A stretch of 64,000 nt of DNA. Source: Thermogemmatispora aurantia. Lineage in GTDB: Bacteria > Chloroflexota > Ktedonobacteria > Ktedonobacterales > Ktedonobacteraceae. A model generated the notes under the pieces. The model was not told the DNA's origin and ran no database searches. It worked only from the letters and a program-made list of their open reading frames with translations. A program made the position numbers and the translations under genes. Positions 34,678-43,359 of the stretch are shown here, one piece after another; the first letter of the stretch is position 1, and the number at the start of each line of letters is the position of its first letter. The DNA lies in NCBI RefSeq assembly GCF_008974285.1, contig NZ_BKZV01000005.1, positions 496,001 to 560,000 on the forward strand. The letters run 5' to 3'.

Positions 34678-35490
34678 ATGCGTGAATTCGAGATCCTGGT
34701 GCGCGGCTGCTTCGATGCCGAGCGGCTCCTCGTCAGCTACGATGAGAGCCTGCGTATGCCGCGCACCCACAGTGACGAGGAATGCATTGAGGCATGTTGG
34801 CATCATAGGCTGCAGGAGATGCAGCAGCGTGGGGTAACCCTCTACGATGGCGCCCTTTATCGATTGGTTGACTGGGAGGTGCGTCTCGACGGACGCCTCT
34901 CGCTGGCACTGGGAGCCACCAGCTACAAGGAATATGTGGCAAGCCGTGATGTACGCTTTGCGCGGGGCCGTGAGCGACGCAAACTGAGCAATCCTCTGGC
35001 CGTCTGCTCGGTGATTGAGACGGCTGATGGTCAGCTCGTGCTTGATCAGCGGCACGGTGTGGATGTCTACGAGGGGCGCTATCATGTCATTGGTGGCTTT
35101 TGCGAGAGCGAGCGTGACCGCGATAGCGCGGGGCTGCCCGACCTCTTTGGGGCCATGCTGCGTGAGATCCGCGAGGAGACTGGCCTGCAGAACGAAGACA
35201 TTGCCCGTCAGCTCTGTCTGGGCCTGGTCTACGATCTGGCAACTCCTCATCCCGAACTCTGCTTTCTCACCTGCCTGCGTATTCCGCTGGAGGAAGTCAG
35301 GCAGCGGAAGCCAGTGGACCATGAGGTAGAGCGTCTGCTCCCGCTGCCAGCGCGCGCTGAGAGCCTGCGCTCCTTCCTCTTTACCTACCACGGTCAGATC
35401 TCTGCGACTGGTGAGCCTGCGCTCTTGCTCTACGGCGGCTGGCGCTTCGGTGAAGCCTGGTATGCCGAGACGCTCTGGCGCCTGACATGA
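34678..35490 (+). CDS. Nudix-hydrolase-like protein
   Basis: A 270-residue protein. The middle part (about 100-190) has a Nudix box with a lengthened loop: GGFCESE, then LREIREETGL, so the glycine, the Glu residues of REIREE and the final GL are present. The N-terminal 95 residues and the C-terminal 60 residues are not typical and may bind the substrate. Nudix enzymes cleave nucleoside diphosphates linked to another group; the target is unknown. ATG 34678 follows GCAGGGCGAG, 35 bases after the preceding gene, so the two are probably co-transcribed. Confidence 0.75.
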   Translation: MREFEILVRGCFDAERLLVSYDESLRMPRTHSDEECIEACWHHRLQEMQQRGVTLYDGALYRLVDWEVRLDGRLSLALGATSYKEYVASRDVRFARGRERRKLSNPLAVCSVIETADGQLVLDQRHGVDVYEGRYHVIGGFCESERDRDSAGLPDLFGAMLREIREETGLQNEDIARQLCLGLVYDLATPHPELCFLTCLRIPLEEVRQRKPVDHEVERLLPLPARAESLRSFLFTYHGQISATGEPALLLYGGWRFGEAWYAETLWRLT

Positions 35491-35922
35491 GAAGTTGACT
35501 GGTTGACTGCCTGACTGACTGAGCGTCGGTCGAGAGAACTGGAAGATTGCCTGGGCCAGGCCGGGCGTCGGAGCGGCGACCTCGCAGCTTGCGGTTCGCA
35601 GGCAGATAGGATATGATAGAGACAACAGATGGCATAGACAGACAGAGAGCGCGGCCCTGCTGTAAGTGCCTGGCCAGCAGAGAGCTGGGGCCAGGCGCTG
35701 CGCATGGGGGCCGGGCTTGTGCCTGTGGACGTTGCACAGGCGCTGCCAGATCTGAGCTGGTTTGGAGGGAGGCATCGCGCTTGAGCGATTGGATTGGCAA
35801 GTCATAGGTCAGCGATGATCACCGAACGATAGAGTTGGAAGTGTGAGGTTCGGACACCAGAGCCACTTCTTCTTATGGATGTATTCAGTAGCAAGAACTG
35901 AACGAGATCACAAGGAGCAAAT
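35491..35922. other. Intergenic region before clpP
   Basis: No tRNA or gene is visible. GAAGTG near 35838 and CACTTC near 35864 could pair weakly in the clpP leader. The promoter is not obvious. Confidence 0.35.
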
Positions 35923-36585
35923 ATGGGAGCGGTATTCAACCCCCGGGACCCTAAGTGGATTAAGGAGTCCAGGGAATTTCTAGAGCCGCGAGGCGTCATC
36001 CCCGGTGTTGTGGAGTCGACCCCGCGCGGCGAACGCATGTGGGACATCTACTCGCGCCTGCTGAAGGAGCGCATCATTTTTGTGGGGACACCCATTAACG
36101 ATCAGGTAGCCAATGTCACGGTAGCTCAGCTGCTCTACCTGCAGAGCGAGGACGCGACCAAAGACATCTACCTTTATATCAACTCCCCTGGTGGCAGCAT
36201 CTATGCGGGCCTGGCGATTTACGACACTATGCAGTGGGTCAAACCAGATGTGTCGACGGTCTGTGTGGGCATGGCCATGAGCATGGGGGCGGTCTTGCTG
36301 GCCGCCGGGGCCAAGGGTAAGCGCTTCTGCCTGCCCAATTCGACGGTGCTGATCCATCAGCCGTTGGGTGGTGCTGAAGGCCAGGCTGCCGATATCGAAA
36401 TCACGGCTCGCGAGATCCTGCGCCTGCGCCGCATCATTTATGAGATCCTCTCGCGTCACACCGGCCAGACGGTGGAGCGTATCATGCAGGACTCTGACCG
36501 CAACTACTACCTCTCTGCGCAGCAGGCGGTAGAGTACGGTCTCGCCGATGATGTCCTCTCCAAAGCTGAGGAGAGCGAGCGCTAG
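35923..36585 (+). CDS. clpP: ATP-dependent Clp protease proteolytic subunit
   Basis: A 220-residue serine peptidase of family S14. The catalytic triad is Ser120 (GMAMSMGA), His145 (LIHQPLGG) and Asp190. The Gly-rich INSPGGS strand and the head-region helix are present. It assembles into a 14-mer and degrades proteins fed by ClpX, ClpC or ClpA. An N-terminal stretch of about 35 residues is longer than usual for mature ClpP and may be a propeptide. RBS AAGGAG precedes the ATG. A terminator hairpin follows, so it stands alone, without clpX. Confidence 0.95.
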   Translation: MGAVFNPRDPKWIKESREFLEPRGVIPGVVESTPRGERMWDIYSRLLKERIIFVGTPINDQVANVTVAQLLYLQSEDATKDIYLYINSPGGSIYAGLAIYDTMQWVKPDVSTVCVGMAMSMGAVLLAAGAKGKRFCLPNSTVLIHQPLGGAEGQAADIEITAREILRLRRIIYEILSRHTGQTVERIMQDSDRNYYLSAQQAVEYGLADDVLSKAEESER

Positions 36586-36603
36586 CTGAGGCGGGGAGCC
36601 GCC

Positions 36604-36623
36604 AAGGGCGGGCCGTCCTTTTT
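36604..36623 (+). terminator. Intrinsic terminator of clpP
   Basis: AAGGGCG (36604-36610) pairs with CGTCCTT (36614-36620), seven pairs including one G-U, with a three-base loop and a run of five T (36619-36623). Confidence 0.7.
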
Positions 36624-36848
36624 GCCCCTGTCCGTTCTTTGTTCCTGCCGTTGGATGCTATCTAGCTCTCTTGCTTGCTCTGCGAAGTGTTAGCTAGCAA
36701 ACACTTGGCGGTGGCGGGCGAAGAGAGGGCGCTATGGCAAGAGAAGCGCTTGGGCGAGCCAGGCAAGGATGGCTGCAGCGGCGGAGAGGAGAGAGGCGGG
36801 GCGGCCCGCACCCCCGCTCAAGGGAAGAGCAACTTGAGGTTTTTGCTT

Positions 36849-37835
36849 GTGAAGGGACGCATCATTCGCTGCGTGCTCTTTGATCTTGGCGATACGCTCT
36901 GGTACCGGAAGGACCCAGAGACCTGGCGCCGCCTGGAGTTCGCGGCAAATTGTCAGGCGATCGCCCTCCTACGGACGCACCTGGAGTCGTGCAGCCTCCC
37001 TGACCAGGACGATCTGACGCTGGGCCGGTCGCTGCGCGTCGCCTTTGATGCGCAGACGCGGGCGCGTATTCGGCGTGATCCCAGCCATGAGCCGGATGGG
37101 GCTGAGGTGGCGATGGAGACGCTGGCTCAACTGGGCTGGGGTCAGATCGATCGGCAGCTTGGGGCGGCGCTCTTTGAGGCGCTGCGCGTGCGCATTATCG
37201 ATTCGCGCTTGCTTTACGATGATGCGCTCTCGACGCTGGCAGAGTTGCGCCGGCGTGGCTTCCTGCTTGGTGTGGTGACCAATCGCCTCTGGGGAGGTCC
37301 TCCTTTTCAAGAGGATTTGCGGGCCTTTGGCCTCTTTGAGTACTTCGCGCCCGCGACGATCGCTATTTCCGCCGATCTGGGTGTGCGCAAGCCCGATCCC
37401 GCGATTTTTCTGCATACGCTCCGGGCGCTCAATGTCTCTCCCTCTGAGGCGGCGATGGTCGGCGATTCGCTGCGCTCCGATATCGTCGGGGCCAAGCGCC
37501 TCGGTCTGCTGGCGATCTGGAAGCCGAAGCCGCGTGTTCGTGAGGCGTTGCAGGCCCGGCTGGTGGCGCCCGGGGCGACCAGCGCCAGCGCTTCTTTCGG
37601 GCATCCAGAGCCTTTCTCTCCTCCTACGGTTGTGAGTGCGGCCAGCGATCTCCCGCCGGATCTGCCCCCGGGCTTGCACGTGACCGATGATGATTATGTG
37701 CTCTCGACGGTGCAGGGGCCGGGGAGCGATCCATTGGCTTTGCTGGCGAGCGACGTGGAGGAGTATAAGCCCGATCTGATGATCGAGCGTTTGAGCGATC
37801 TGCTGGAGATTTTTCCAAAGGCGGGTGTGCTGTGA
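36849..37835 (+). CDS. HAD-superfamily hydrolase-like protein
   Basis: A 328-residue protein. Motif I is FDLGDTL with nucleophile Asp12; the usual second Asp of DxD is Gly14, though Asp15 follows. Motif II is VVTNR, motif III the Lys of RKPDP, and motif IV GDSLRSD. The helical cap (about 25-105) is of the HAD-IA type. About 85 C-terminal residues (from about 245) are Pro/Ser-rich and then helical, and are not part of the fold. The start is GTG 36849 with GAGG ten bases upstream; the longer open frame is rejected. The stop overlaps the next gene's GTG by four bases, which couples it to the methyltransferase. Confidence 0.78.
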   Translation: MKGRIIRCVLFDLGDTLWYRKDPETWRRLEFAANCQAIALLRTHLESCSLPDQDDLTLGRSLRVAFDAQTRARIRRDPSHEPDGAEVAMETLAQLGWGQIDRQLGAALFEALRVRIIDSRLLYDDALSTLAELRRRGFLLGVVTNRLWGGPPFQEDLRAFGLFEYFAPATIAISADLGVRKPDPAIFLHTLRALNVSPSEAAMVGDSLRSDIVGAKRLGLLAIWKPKPRVREALQARLVAPGATSASASFGHPEPFSPPTVVSAASDLPPDLPPGLHVTDDDYVLSTVQGPGSDPLALLASDVEEYKPDLMIERLSDLLEIFPKAGVL

Positions 37836-38560
37836 GTGTGAGAGAGCGCCTGCGGCAGATGCTCTTTGAGACGCTCTATCGCAATCGCTATCTCTATCGT
37901 TTTGCCAGCACGGTGCCTTTTGCGGGACAGTGGCGAGTCTGGCAGCGGCTGGTCTTGCCGCGCGTGGTGGGGCATGACGTGCTGGAGCTGGGCTGTGGTC
38001 TGGGCGATCTGCTGGCCGATCTGTGTGAGCAGGGCTATCGCTGCATGGCGGTTGAGCGCTCGCCGGAGATGGTGGCGGCGGCGCGCGCAACCTTGCAGCG
38101 GCGCCGGGTTGGTCAGCCAGGTCAGGTGCTGCTCGGCGAGGCCCAGCATCTCCCCTTTGCTGATGCCTCCTTTGATACGGTGGTCAGTACTTTCCCTTCC
38201 GACTATATTTTTGACCCCGATACCATCGCTGAGGTGGCGCGCGTGCTGCGTCCGGGTGGGCGTCTGGTGGTGGTGGAGGGGGCCAATCTGCTCCCGGTCG
38301 GCCTGTTGCAGCCTGTGTTGTTGCTGGTCCATCTGCTGGTCTATGGCTTCTATCCGCGGTCTTCTTCTCTAGAAGAGCGCCATCGTGTGGTGCGGGTGAA
38401 GCGCGATGAGGCGACAGGGCTGACGACGGAGGAGCTGCCGGCGACGCCTTTCGGGCGGCGCATTCCGCTGGAGCGCTATGGACTGCGTCGTCGCGCGGAG
38501 CGGGTGCGCAGTCGGCGCTGGGAGGTTTATCTGACGATCGGCGAGAAGCCGTCTGCCTGA
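37832..38560 (+). CDS. Class I SAM-dependent methyltransferase
   Basis: A 242-residue enzyme of the UbiE/Methyltransf_11 type. Motif I is VLELGCGLGDLLADL, the acidic residue after strand 2 is in AVERS, motif II is DTVVSTFPSDYI, and motif III is RVLRPGGRLVVVEG. A hydrophobic stretch (about 155-178) suggests membrane contact and so possibly a lipid or quinone substrate. Translationally coupled (GTGA overlap) to the HAD-like gene. Confidence 0.85.
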   Translation: MSVRERLRQMLFETLYRNRYLYRFASTVPFAGQWRVWQRLVLPRVVGHDVLELGCGLGDLLADLCEQGYRCMAVERSPEMVAAARATLQRRRVGQPGQVLLGEAQHLPFADASFDTVVSTFPSDYIFDPDTIAEVARVLRPGGRLVVVEGANLLPVGLLQPVLLLVHLLVYGFYPRSSSLEERHRVVRVKRDEATGLTTEELPATPFGRRIPLERYGLRRRAERVRSRRWEVYLTIGEKPSA

Positions 38561-38605
38561 TCGTCTCCAGCCGCAGATTGGTGAGCGGGCTTCGCCGCTC
38601 CGGCT

Positions 38606-41600
38606 TCAGGCTGATGGAAAGGCGGCCTGCCAGTCTTCGGGGGTGACCGCCTGTTCGAGTTCTTCCACCAGGGTCAGGGTTTGCAGGCTGACGGTCACGA
38701 CCTGCTTGAGCAGGCGCACGATGTAGTCGGGGTCGTCGGGCCGGTTGGGATCAAGGACGATGCCGCTGCGCTGGTCGCGGCGGAGCTGATACTGCTCTAG
38801 AACCCACTCCAGCGCTGAACGATGGCCCAGGACGTAGCGGAAGCAGTCCTCCGGGACGTCGGCCAGGGTGAGGCCGGGGCTGACCTGGATGGTGCGCCGG
38901 TCGGGGCTGAGGCGCAGACGCTCGATGTGGCGGTTGTCGCGGTAGCTGAAGCGCTCGTCTTCGATCTCGCGCAGCGAATAGGGGTCAACCCGCTCGTAGT
39001 GGATGTGCAGCTCAAGCAGCTGCCGACCCAGGCTGACGGCGGCCCGGAAGGCTTCGTTGCGCTTGAGCAGGGGCAGGCGCGGCAGCTCGTACTTGAGCCG
39101 CTCGGCGTAGCGCTCGCGATAGGCGGGATGGTGGAGGATGGCGTAGGCGTAGTGGAAGAGGTCCCATTTGCTGACCTGGGAACCGTAGTGGCGCTGGAAG
39201 AGGGCCAGGGCACCATCGGTGATGTTCTCCTGCCGGTTGCCGTCTTTCCCGTAGACGTAGAAGGGGAAGCACTGGATCTTTTCGAAGGCCAGATCGAAAT
39301 CTGTTATATGATTGGTGGCCAGGCAGCCAAAGGGCTTGCGGTTGCCCGGGCCAGGGACACAGATGAGGCGGTTCTCCTCTTCGCTGACGGGGGTGGGAAG
39401 CAGCCGGGGCCACAGACCTTGACGCTGGTTGAGTAAGGGATCGAAATAGAGATACATGCTGGTGAAAGGGCGATAAAGGGCGCGGCGGATGCTAGTGGCC
39501 TGGAAGCGAGCTTCAACCTGGCGCAAGAAATACTCTTTGAGGCGGCTGCTCCACTTGATCTTTGTCTCGTCAGCGCTGACAAAGCTATCGAGGTCAGCAG
39601 GTTTGTTTGCCCGTTGCCAGCGTGCAAGATCGTTGTTGTAGACTTCGATCATTTGCTGGACTTTCGAGATCAGTTGGGAGCGGTCGAAGTCATAAACCCA
39701 GACGTCACGGCTTGTCTGAATACCAAGCGAATAGGCCGCAAAGAGCGTCAGGTGATCGCTCTCTCTCTCAGATGTTGCTGCTCGTTTGCCTTCCTTGGTG
39801 CCCAGCGGCAGGAAGGTGCTCCACTCGGGGGCCGACTGTGGAGCCAGCCAGTGCCGTGGCGTGGCCGGCTGCAGCCGCTGCCAGGGGATCTGCCCCATGC
39901 TGCGCTTCTCGCGTAGAAAGTTCAGCTTCTCCTCTTTGCGCCAGTCCTCGGGGACGCGGTAGTAGGAGAGACGGCGCTCCTGCTGATGGGCCGCGCGAAT
40001 CGCCAGGGTGATGCCGACGCCAACCTGGATGCCAAAGACGTTATGGGTCGTGCCCGAGAGGCGCGGATTGCGGCGGACGTTGCCATGCAAATCAAGATGG
40101 TAGATGTGGGTGAAGTCCTGGAGGAGGTGATGGCGCATCCCGTCAAAGGCAATCTGGTCGATAAAAGAGTTGTTGGAGACGAAGCAGACGATGCCGTCGC
40201 GACCCCGCAGGCGGTCGCTGGCCCAGCGGAAAAAGCGCACATAGGCATCGTAGAGCATGTTGCGATTGGTGGCCTGGGAATCGCGGACATAGGTGTCGCG
40301 AATGCGCTGGTCGAGGAGCTGGTAGGGGCGATTTTTGTTGTTCTCGTTCTCGCGCTTCTGGCCGACGTTGTAGGGCGGGTTGCCGATGATGACCATGATG
40401 TCGGCCTCTTTCTCGCGCAGCACGCGCTGCGTGTTCTCCTCAACGAAGTAGAGCCGCGGCTGCCTGACCACCGTACCGCCGTTGCTGCTGACCCGCTCGG
40501 CCAGCTCCAGCGTGTCGACAAAGCAGATGCCCGGAAATGGCTCGTATTCCCCCATGCGCTCATAGTAGGCGTGCTCGATGTTGAGCGAAGCGATGTAGTA
40601 GGGCAAGAGCATGATCTCATTGCAGAAGAGATCTTCCGCGTATTTCTGGCGCAGGGCGCCGCGGGGGAGACGCTTCAGGATATTGACCACGAAGTTACCG
40701 GTGCCGGTGCAGGGATCGAGGATCTTAACGCCGGGCGTGGCCAGCGAACAGCCAAACTCGCGCTGCAGGGCCTCGTCGACGCTGGCAACCATGAAGTCGA
40801 CGATCTCCTGCGGGGTGTAGACGATGCCGTAGGTGTCGGCCTTGCTGACCGAGAACCCCTGGAAAAAGCGCTCGTAGACCGTGTTGAGGAAGCGCTGGCG
40901 CTCGGTCCAGTCGCGGATGCTGCGCGCCGCCTCCTCGATGGCCAGATAGAAGTGATCGAGCGAACGGAGGAATTCCTGGCGGTTGAAAGCGCGACTGGTC
41001 AGGGCGCGAATGACCTGCTCGATCTGGGCGGCGATGACGTTGCGGCTGACGAAATCGGGGTTGTCGAAGACGGTGCGGAAGAGGCGCTCGGTGAGCAGGT
41101 GCTGCACGAGCATTTCGGTGATTTCTGCCTGGCTGATCTGCGGGTTGAGGTTGCTGCGGCAAAGAGTGGTGAAGTCGTTGAGCGCCGCGATGAAGGCGCG
41201 GTTCTGGGTGGCTTCCTGCTGGATAATCTCCAGGAGGCGGGCCGCCAGCTCGGGAATGCGGTCCTGAAACTCCTCAACGGCGGCCTCGAAGCGAGCAATC
41301 TGCGGCTCGCTGTAGGTGAGAAAGCGGGTCAGGAGATCGCGCAGCTCGCTGTCGTCGTCCAGGTTGAAGAGGAGGCGCTGACCGTCCTGGTAGAGGATTG
41401 CCCGCCGGCTGTTCTCGAAGAGGGTATTGCGCAGAGGATAGCCAGCCTCGATTTTGCGCTGGACTTCGCGTTCGAGGTCGAGATGGGGCGCCTTGGCCTC
41501 CCAGAGACCACGAATGAAGAACTCGTTGACGTCGCGCAGGACCCCGTCGGGACGGAGGCCATTGGGCAGGGTCTGCTCAGGAATCAGCTTGAGATTGACT

Positions 41601-42280
41601 GCGCTGGCGGTCTCCTCTAGCAGGCGCTGGAAGGCGGTGCGCAGGGCCAGCTCATGAGTGGCGAAGCCCTCGTACGAGCGGAGCTGCTTGCGGTAGCGCT
41701 CAATGGCCCGCTTGAGTAAGGTGGGCGTGAGTGCAGCGGGCGTGCTGATCAGGACCTCGGCGGCCACGGACGACGACCCCTTTCTGAGAGCGTGCTGTTG
41801 TGCTCTATTATACACGCGCTGGTCTTCCTGCTCCATGATGTAGGCGATGACGCGCCGTAGCCCCCCGACAACTTCGGCAAAGGCGGCGTCCTGGTTGGCC
41901 CAGGTCGAGATGGGCCGGGCATTAGCAGGTAGAACCTGCAGGTGGGCGAAAGGGGCGCCTTCCCAGACTACAGGCCGCAGCAGGATCGGTACGACCTGGG
42001 CCTGATCTCGCCGCTGACGCTCTAAAGCGCGCTGCATCTCAACGCCGTAGCAATAGTCGGAGGCCATGAAGGCAGGACTGATCAGCAGGAGGATGAGCTG
42101 GGCCTGCTCCAGTTGCTGGCGAATGACCCGCCGCCAGTCGCTGCCCGGCAAGAGGGCACCATCGTGCCAGGTGGCCAGCAAACCCTGACGCTCCAACAGG
42201 ACCAGGTGCTGCTCTAGCCGCTCCAGAAAGGGACGGTCTTCCCGCGCGTAGACATAAAAGAGCTTCACTGGCCTCGCCAT
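38606..42280 (-). CDS. TIR - PD-(D/E)XK nuclease - adenine DNA methyltransferase - specificity fusion
   Basis: A 1224-residue defence protein. Residues 1-148 are a bacterial TIR domain (FYVYAREDRPF, LLLISPAFMASDYC) with the expected NADase Glu81. Residues about 185-310 form a PD-(D/E)XK nuclease: Asp245 in RPDG and Glu261-x-Lys263 in LWEAK. A helical coupler (about 311-480) follows. The methyltransferase has motif I DPCTGTGNF (522-530) and catalytic NPPY (634-637), of the gamma class making N6-methyladenine. The C-terminal 450 residues match the type-ISP (LlaBIII-like) specificity region. Unlike LlaBIII there is no helicase between nuclease and methyltransferase. RBS CAAGGAG lies seven bases before the ATG. 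It follows the Cro-type regulator by 67 bases, probably in one operon. Confidence 0.9.
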   Translation of the reverse strand: MARPVKLFYVYAREDRPFLERLEQHLVLLERQGLLATWHDGALLPGSDWRRVIRQQLEQAQLILLLISPAFMASDYCYGVEMQRALERQRRDQAQVVPILLRPVVWEGAPFAHLQVLPANARPISTWANQDAAFAEVVGGLRRVIAYIMEQEDQRVYNRAQQHALRKGSSSVAAEVLISTPAALTPTLLKRAIERYRKQLRSYEGFATHELALRTAFQRLLEETASAVNLKLIPEQTLPNGLRPDGVLRDVNEFFIRGLWEAKAPHLDLEREVQRKIEAGYPLRNTLFENSRRAILYQDGQRLLFNLDDDSELRDLLTRFLTYSEPQIARFEAAVEEFQDRIPELAARLLEIIQQEATQNRAFIAALNDFTTLCRSNLNPQISQAEITEMLVQHLLTERLFRTVFDNPDFVSRNVIAAQIEQVIRALTSRAFNRQEFLRSLDHFYLAIEEAARSIRDWTERQRFLNTVYERFFQGFSVSKADTYGIVYTPQEIVDFMVASVDEALQREFGCSLATPGVKILDPCTGTGNFVVNILKRLPRGALRQKYAEDLFCNEIMLLPYYIASLNIEHAYYERMGEYEPFPGICFVDTLELAERVSSNGGTVVRQPRLYFVEENTQRVLREKEADIMVIIGNPPYNVGQKRENENNKNRPYQLLDQRIRDTYVRDSQATNRNMLYDAYVRFFRWASDRLRGRDGIVCFVSNNSFIDQIAFDGMRHHLLQDFTHIYHLDLHGNVRRNPRLSGTTHNVFGIQVGVGITLAIRAAHQQERRLSYYRVPEDWRKEEKLNFLREKRSMGQIPWQRLQPATPRHWLAPQSAPEWSTFLPLGTKEGKRAATSERESDHLTLFAAYSLGIQTSRDVWVYDFDRSQLISKVQQMIEVYNNDLARWQRANKPADLDSFVSADETKIKWSSRLKEYFLRQVEARFQATSIRRALYRPFTSMYLYFDPLLNQRQGLWPRLLPTPVSEEENRLICVPGPGNRKPFGCLATNHITDFDLAFEKIQCFPFYVYGKDGNRQENITDGALALFQRHYGSQVSKWDLFHYAYAILHHPAYRERYAERLKYELPRLPLLKRNEAFRAAVSLGRQLLELHIHYERVDPYSLREIEDERFSYRDNRHIERLRLSPDRRTIQVSPGLTLADVPEDCFRYVLGHRSALEWVLEQYQLRRDQRSGIVLDPNRPDDPDYIVRLLKQVVTVSLQTLTLVEELEQAVTPEDWQAAFPSA

Positions 42281-42347
42281 CTGCGCGCTCCTTGCCGCTA
42301 TCCGCTACCTGCCTTAAATCATACCTCTAACGCTGCTTGCTGTCACT

Positions 42348-42650
42348 CTATTCGTTTTCATCAACATCTCCTTCTTCATTCTCCCCTTCAACCAGACGCT
42401 TCTCTTTCCCCTCTATCAGTCCAAGGCGCTTCTGCCAGATCAGGGGCGGCGTCGGCTCATAATAGATGAGTTCTGCCGGAGTCACCTCCAGGGCCCAGCA
42501 GAGCTTATCTAGTGTAAAGAGATCGATTACAACTTGCGGATCACGAAAAATCTTGCGGACAGTCTTGTAGTCAACATCGGCAAGCTTGGCTAGCTGAGAG
42601 ATGCTGATTTGCTTTTCCTCCGCAATCTCCTTGACGCGCAAACGGATCAT
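42348..42650 (-). CDS. Cro/C1-type regulator heading the TIR-RM operon
   Basis: A 100-residue protein with an N-terminal Xre helix-turn-helix (about 1-62: ISISQLAKLADVDYKTVRKIF), a short Pro-rich bridge and a Glu/Asp-rich C-terminal tail. Its place, directly upstream of a restriction-modification gene and next to a divergent promoter pair, is that of a controller (C) protein that times methyltransferase and nuclease expression. The start ATG has only a weak AAGG upstream. It probably binds the inverted repeat at 42691-42715 and represses or balances both directions. Confidence 0.85.
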   Translation of the reverse strand: MIRLRVKEIAEEKQISISQLAKLADVDYKTVRKIFRDPQVVIDLFTLDKLCWALEVTPAELIYYEPTPPLIWQKRLGLIEGKEKRLVEGENEEGDVDENE

Positions 42651-42683
42651 AAGTTGGCCTTGCGGAAAATACTTCTACGCAGG

Positions 42684-42732
42684 AGTTTAACAGTTTAGCT
42701 ACCTTGACAAAACTGCTACAATAGTCTAAGAT
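42684..42732. promoter_or_regulatory. Overlapping divergent promoters with operator-like repeats
   Basis: Rightward: TTGACA (42704-42709), 17 bases, TAAGAT (42727-42732). Leftward: TTGTAG (42721-42716), 18 bases, TAAACT (42697-42692). The two overlap almost fully, so polymerase can use only one at a time. CAGTTT (42691-42696) and AAACTG (42710-42715) form an inverted repeat touching the leftward -10 and the rightward -35. Tandem AGTTTAAC/AGTTTAGC lies at 42684-42699. Confidence 0.65.
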
Positions 42733-42752
42733 TCGATAGGAGAGTAGTAGTC

Positions 42753-42857
42753 ATGGCTTTAAGTCAGTATTTCAATGACTCCTTTAAAATCTTGGACTCT
42801 ACTCCAATATGGCAGGTGGACAAAGCTGAGCCGGGCAGGATCAGATTGAGAGGCTGA
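42753..42857 (+). CDS. Possible 34-residue protein in the defence island
   Basis: The ATG follows GGAGAG and lies about 20 bases downstream of the strong rightward promoter. The peptide (MALSQYFNDSFKILD...) has a mixed composition that looks like a real small protein but has no known motif. It precedes the 105-residue gene by 39 bases and would be co-transcribed with it. Confidence 0.4.
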   Translation: MALSQYFNDSFKILDSTPIWQVDKAEPGRIRLRG

Positions 42858-42896
42858 GCCAGGCCGGGCCAGTGTCAGAGCAGGAAGGAGTATGCC

Positions 42897-43214
42897 ATGT
42901 CTGGCCTTGTTGAAGAATGGCATGAGGAGCAGGGTGAAGAGCAGCGTGAAGAGCAGCGTGACCGTGAGCAGCCAGAAGCGAGCCAGGAGATTGAGCGCCT
43001 GAAGGAGCAGCTAGCGCACGAGTATGCACAGGCGCTGCGGGCCGGCGAGCGTGATGCTGCCCCTTCCTACGAGACCTATGAGCGGCTAGCGGAAGTAGCC
43101 GGTGATCGCCAGGCCAGCCTCATCCTCAAAGAAGTCATTGAGGCTGTCGAGCGTCGTATCTACGGTCTCCTGTTGCTAGAGGGACCGGCCCAGGGAATCG
43201 AGCACACCCACTAA
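42897..43214 (+). CDS. Small acidic helical protein in the defence island
   Basis: A 105-residue protein with a Glu/Gln/Arg-rich N-terminal part encoded by about three tandem 12-base units (EEQGEEQREEQR). Two predicted amphipathic helices follow (about 33-100). RBS GGAAGGAG is six bases before the ATG, and the strong promoter at 42704-42732 drives it. It runs opposite to the restriction genes on both sides. I recognise no family. Position, small size and acidity would suit an inhibitor or antitoxin-like partner, but nothing shows this directly. Confidence 0.6.
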   Translation: MSGLVEEWHEEQGEEQREEQRDREQPEASQEIERLKEQLAHEYAQALRAGERDAAPSYETYERLAEVAGDRQASLILKEVIEAVERRIYGLLLLEGPAQGIEHTH

Positions 43215-43359
43215 GCGCAGCCGAGGGAGGAACAGCAAGACGAAAGGGAGCAAGCCGCCCGTCGCGTCCGCCAGGGTCGAGAGCAGGACCCGGTTGGCGC
43301 GGCGAGCGGCTCAACCAGAGAGAGGAGGGGAAAACATCGATCGGCGTGCTGTGCCGCCC

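Noticed and set aside
39986..41620. Long plus-strand open frame (544 codons) opposite the TIR-RM gene
   Set aside because: It is the mirror of a high-GC coding frame: Val/Asp/Glu/Ala-rich translation, no RBS, no motifs, while the opposite strand carries TIR, nuclease and methyltransferase motifs.
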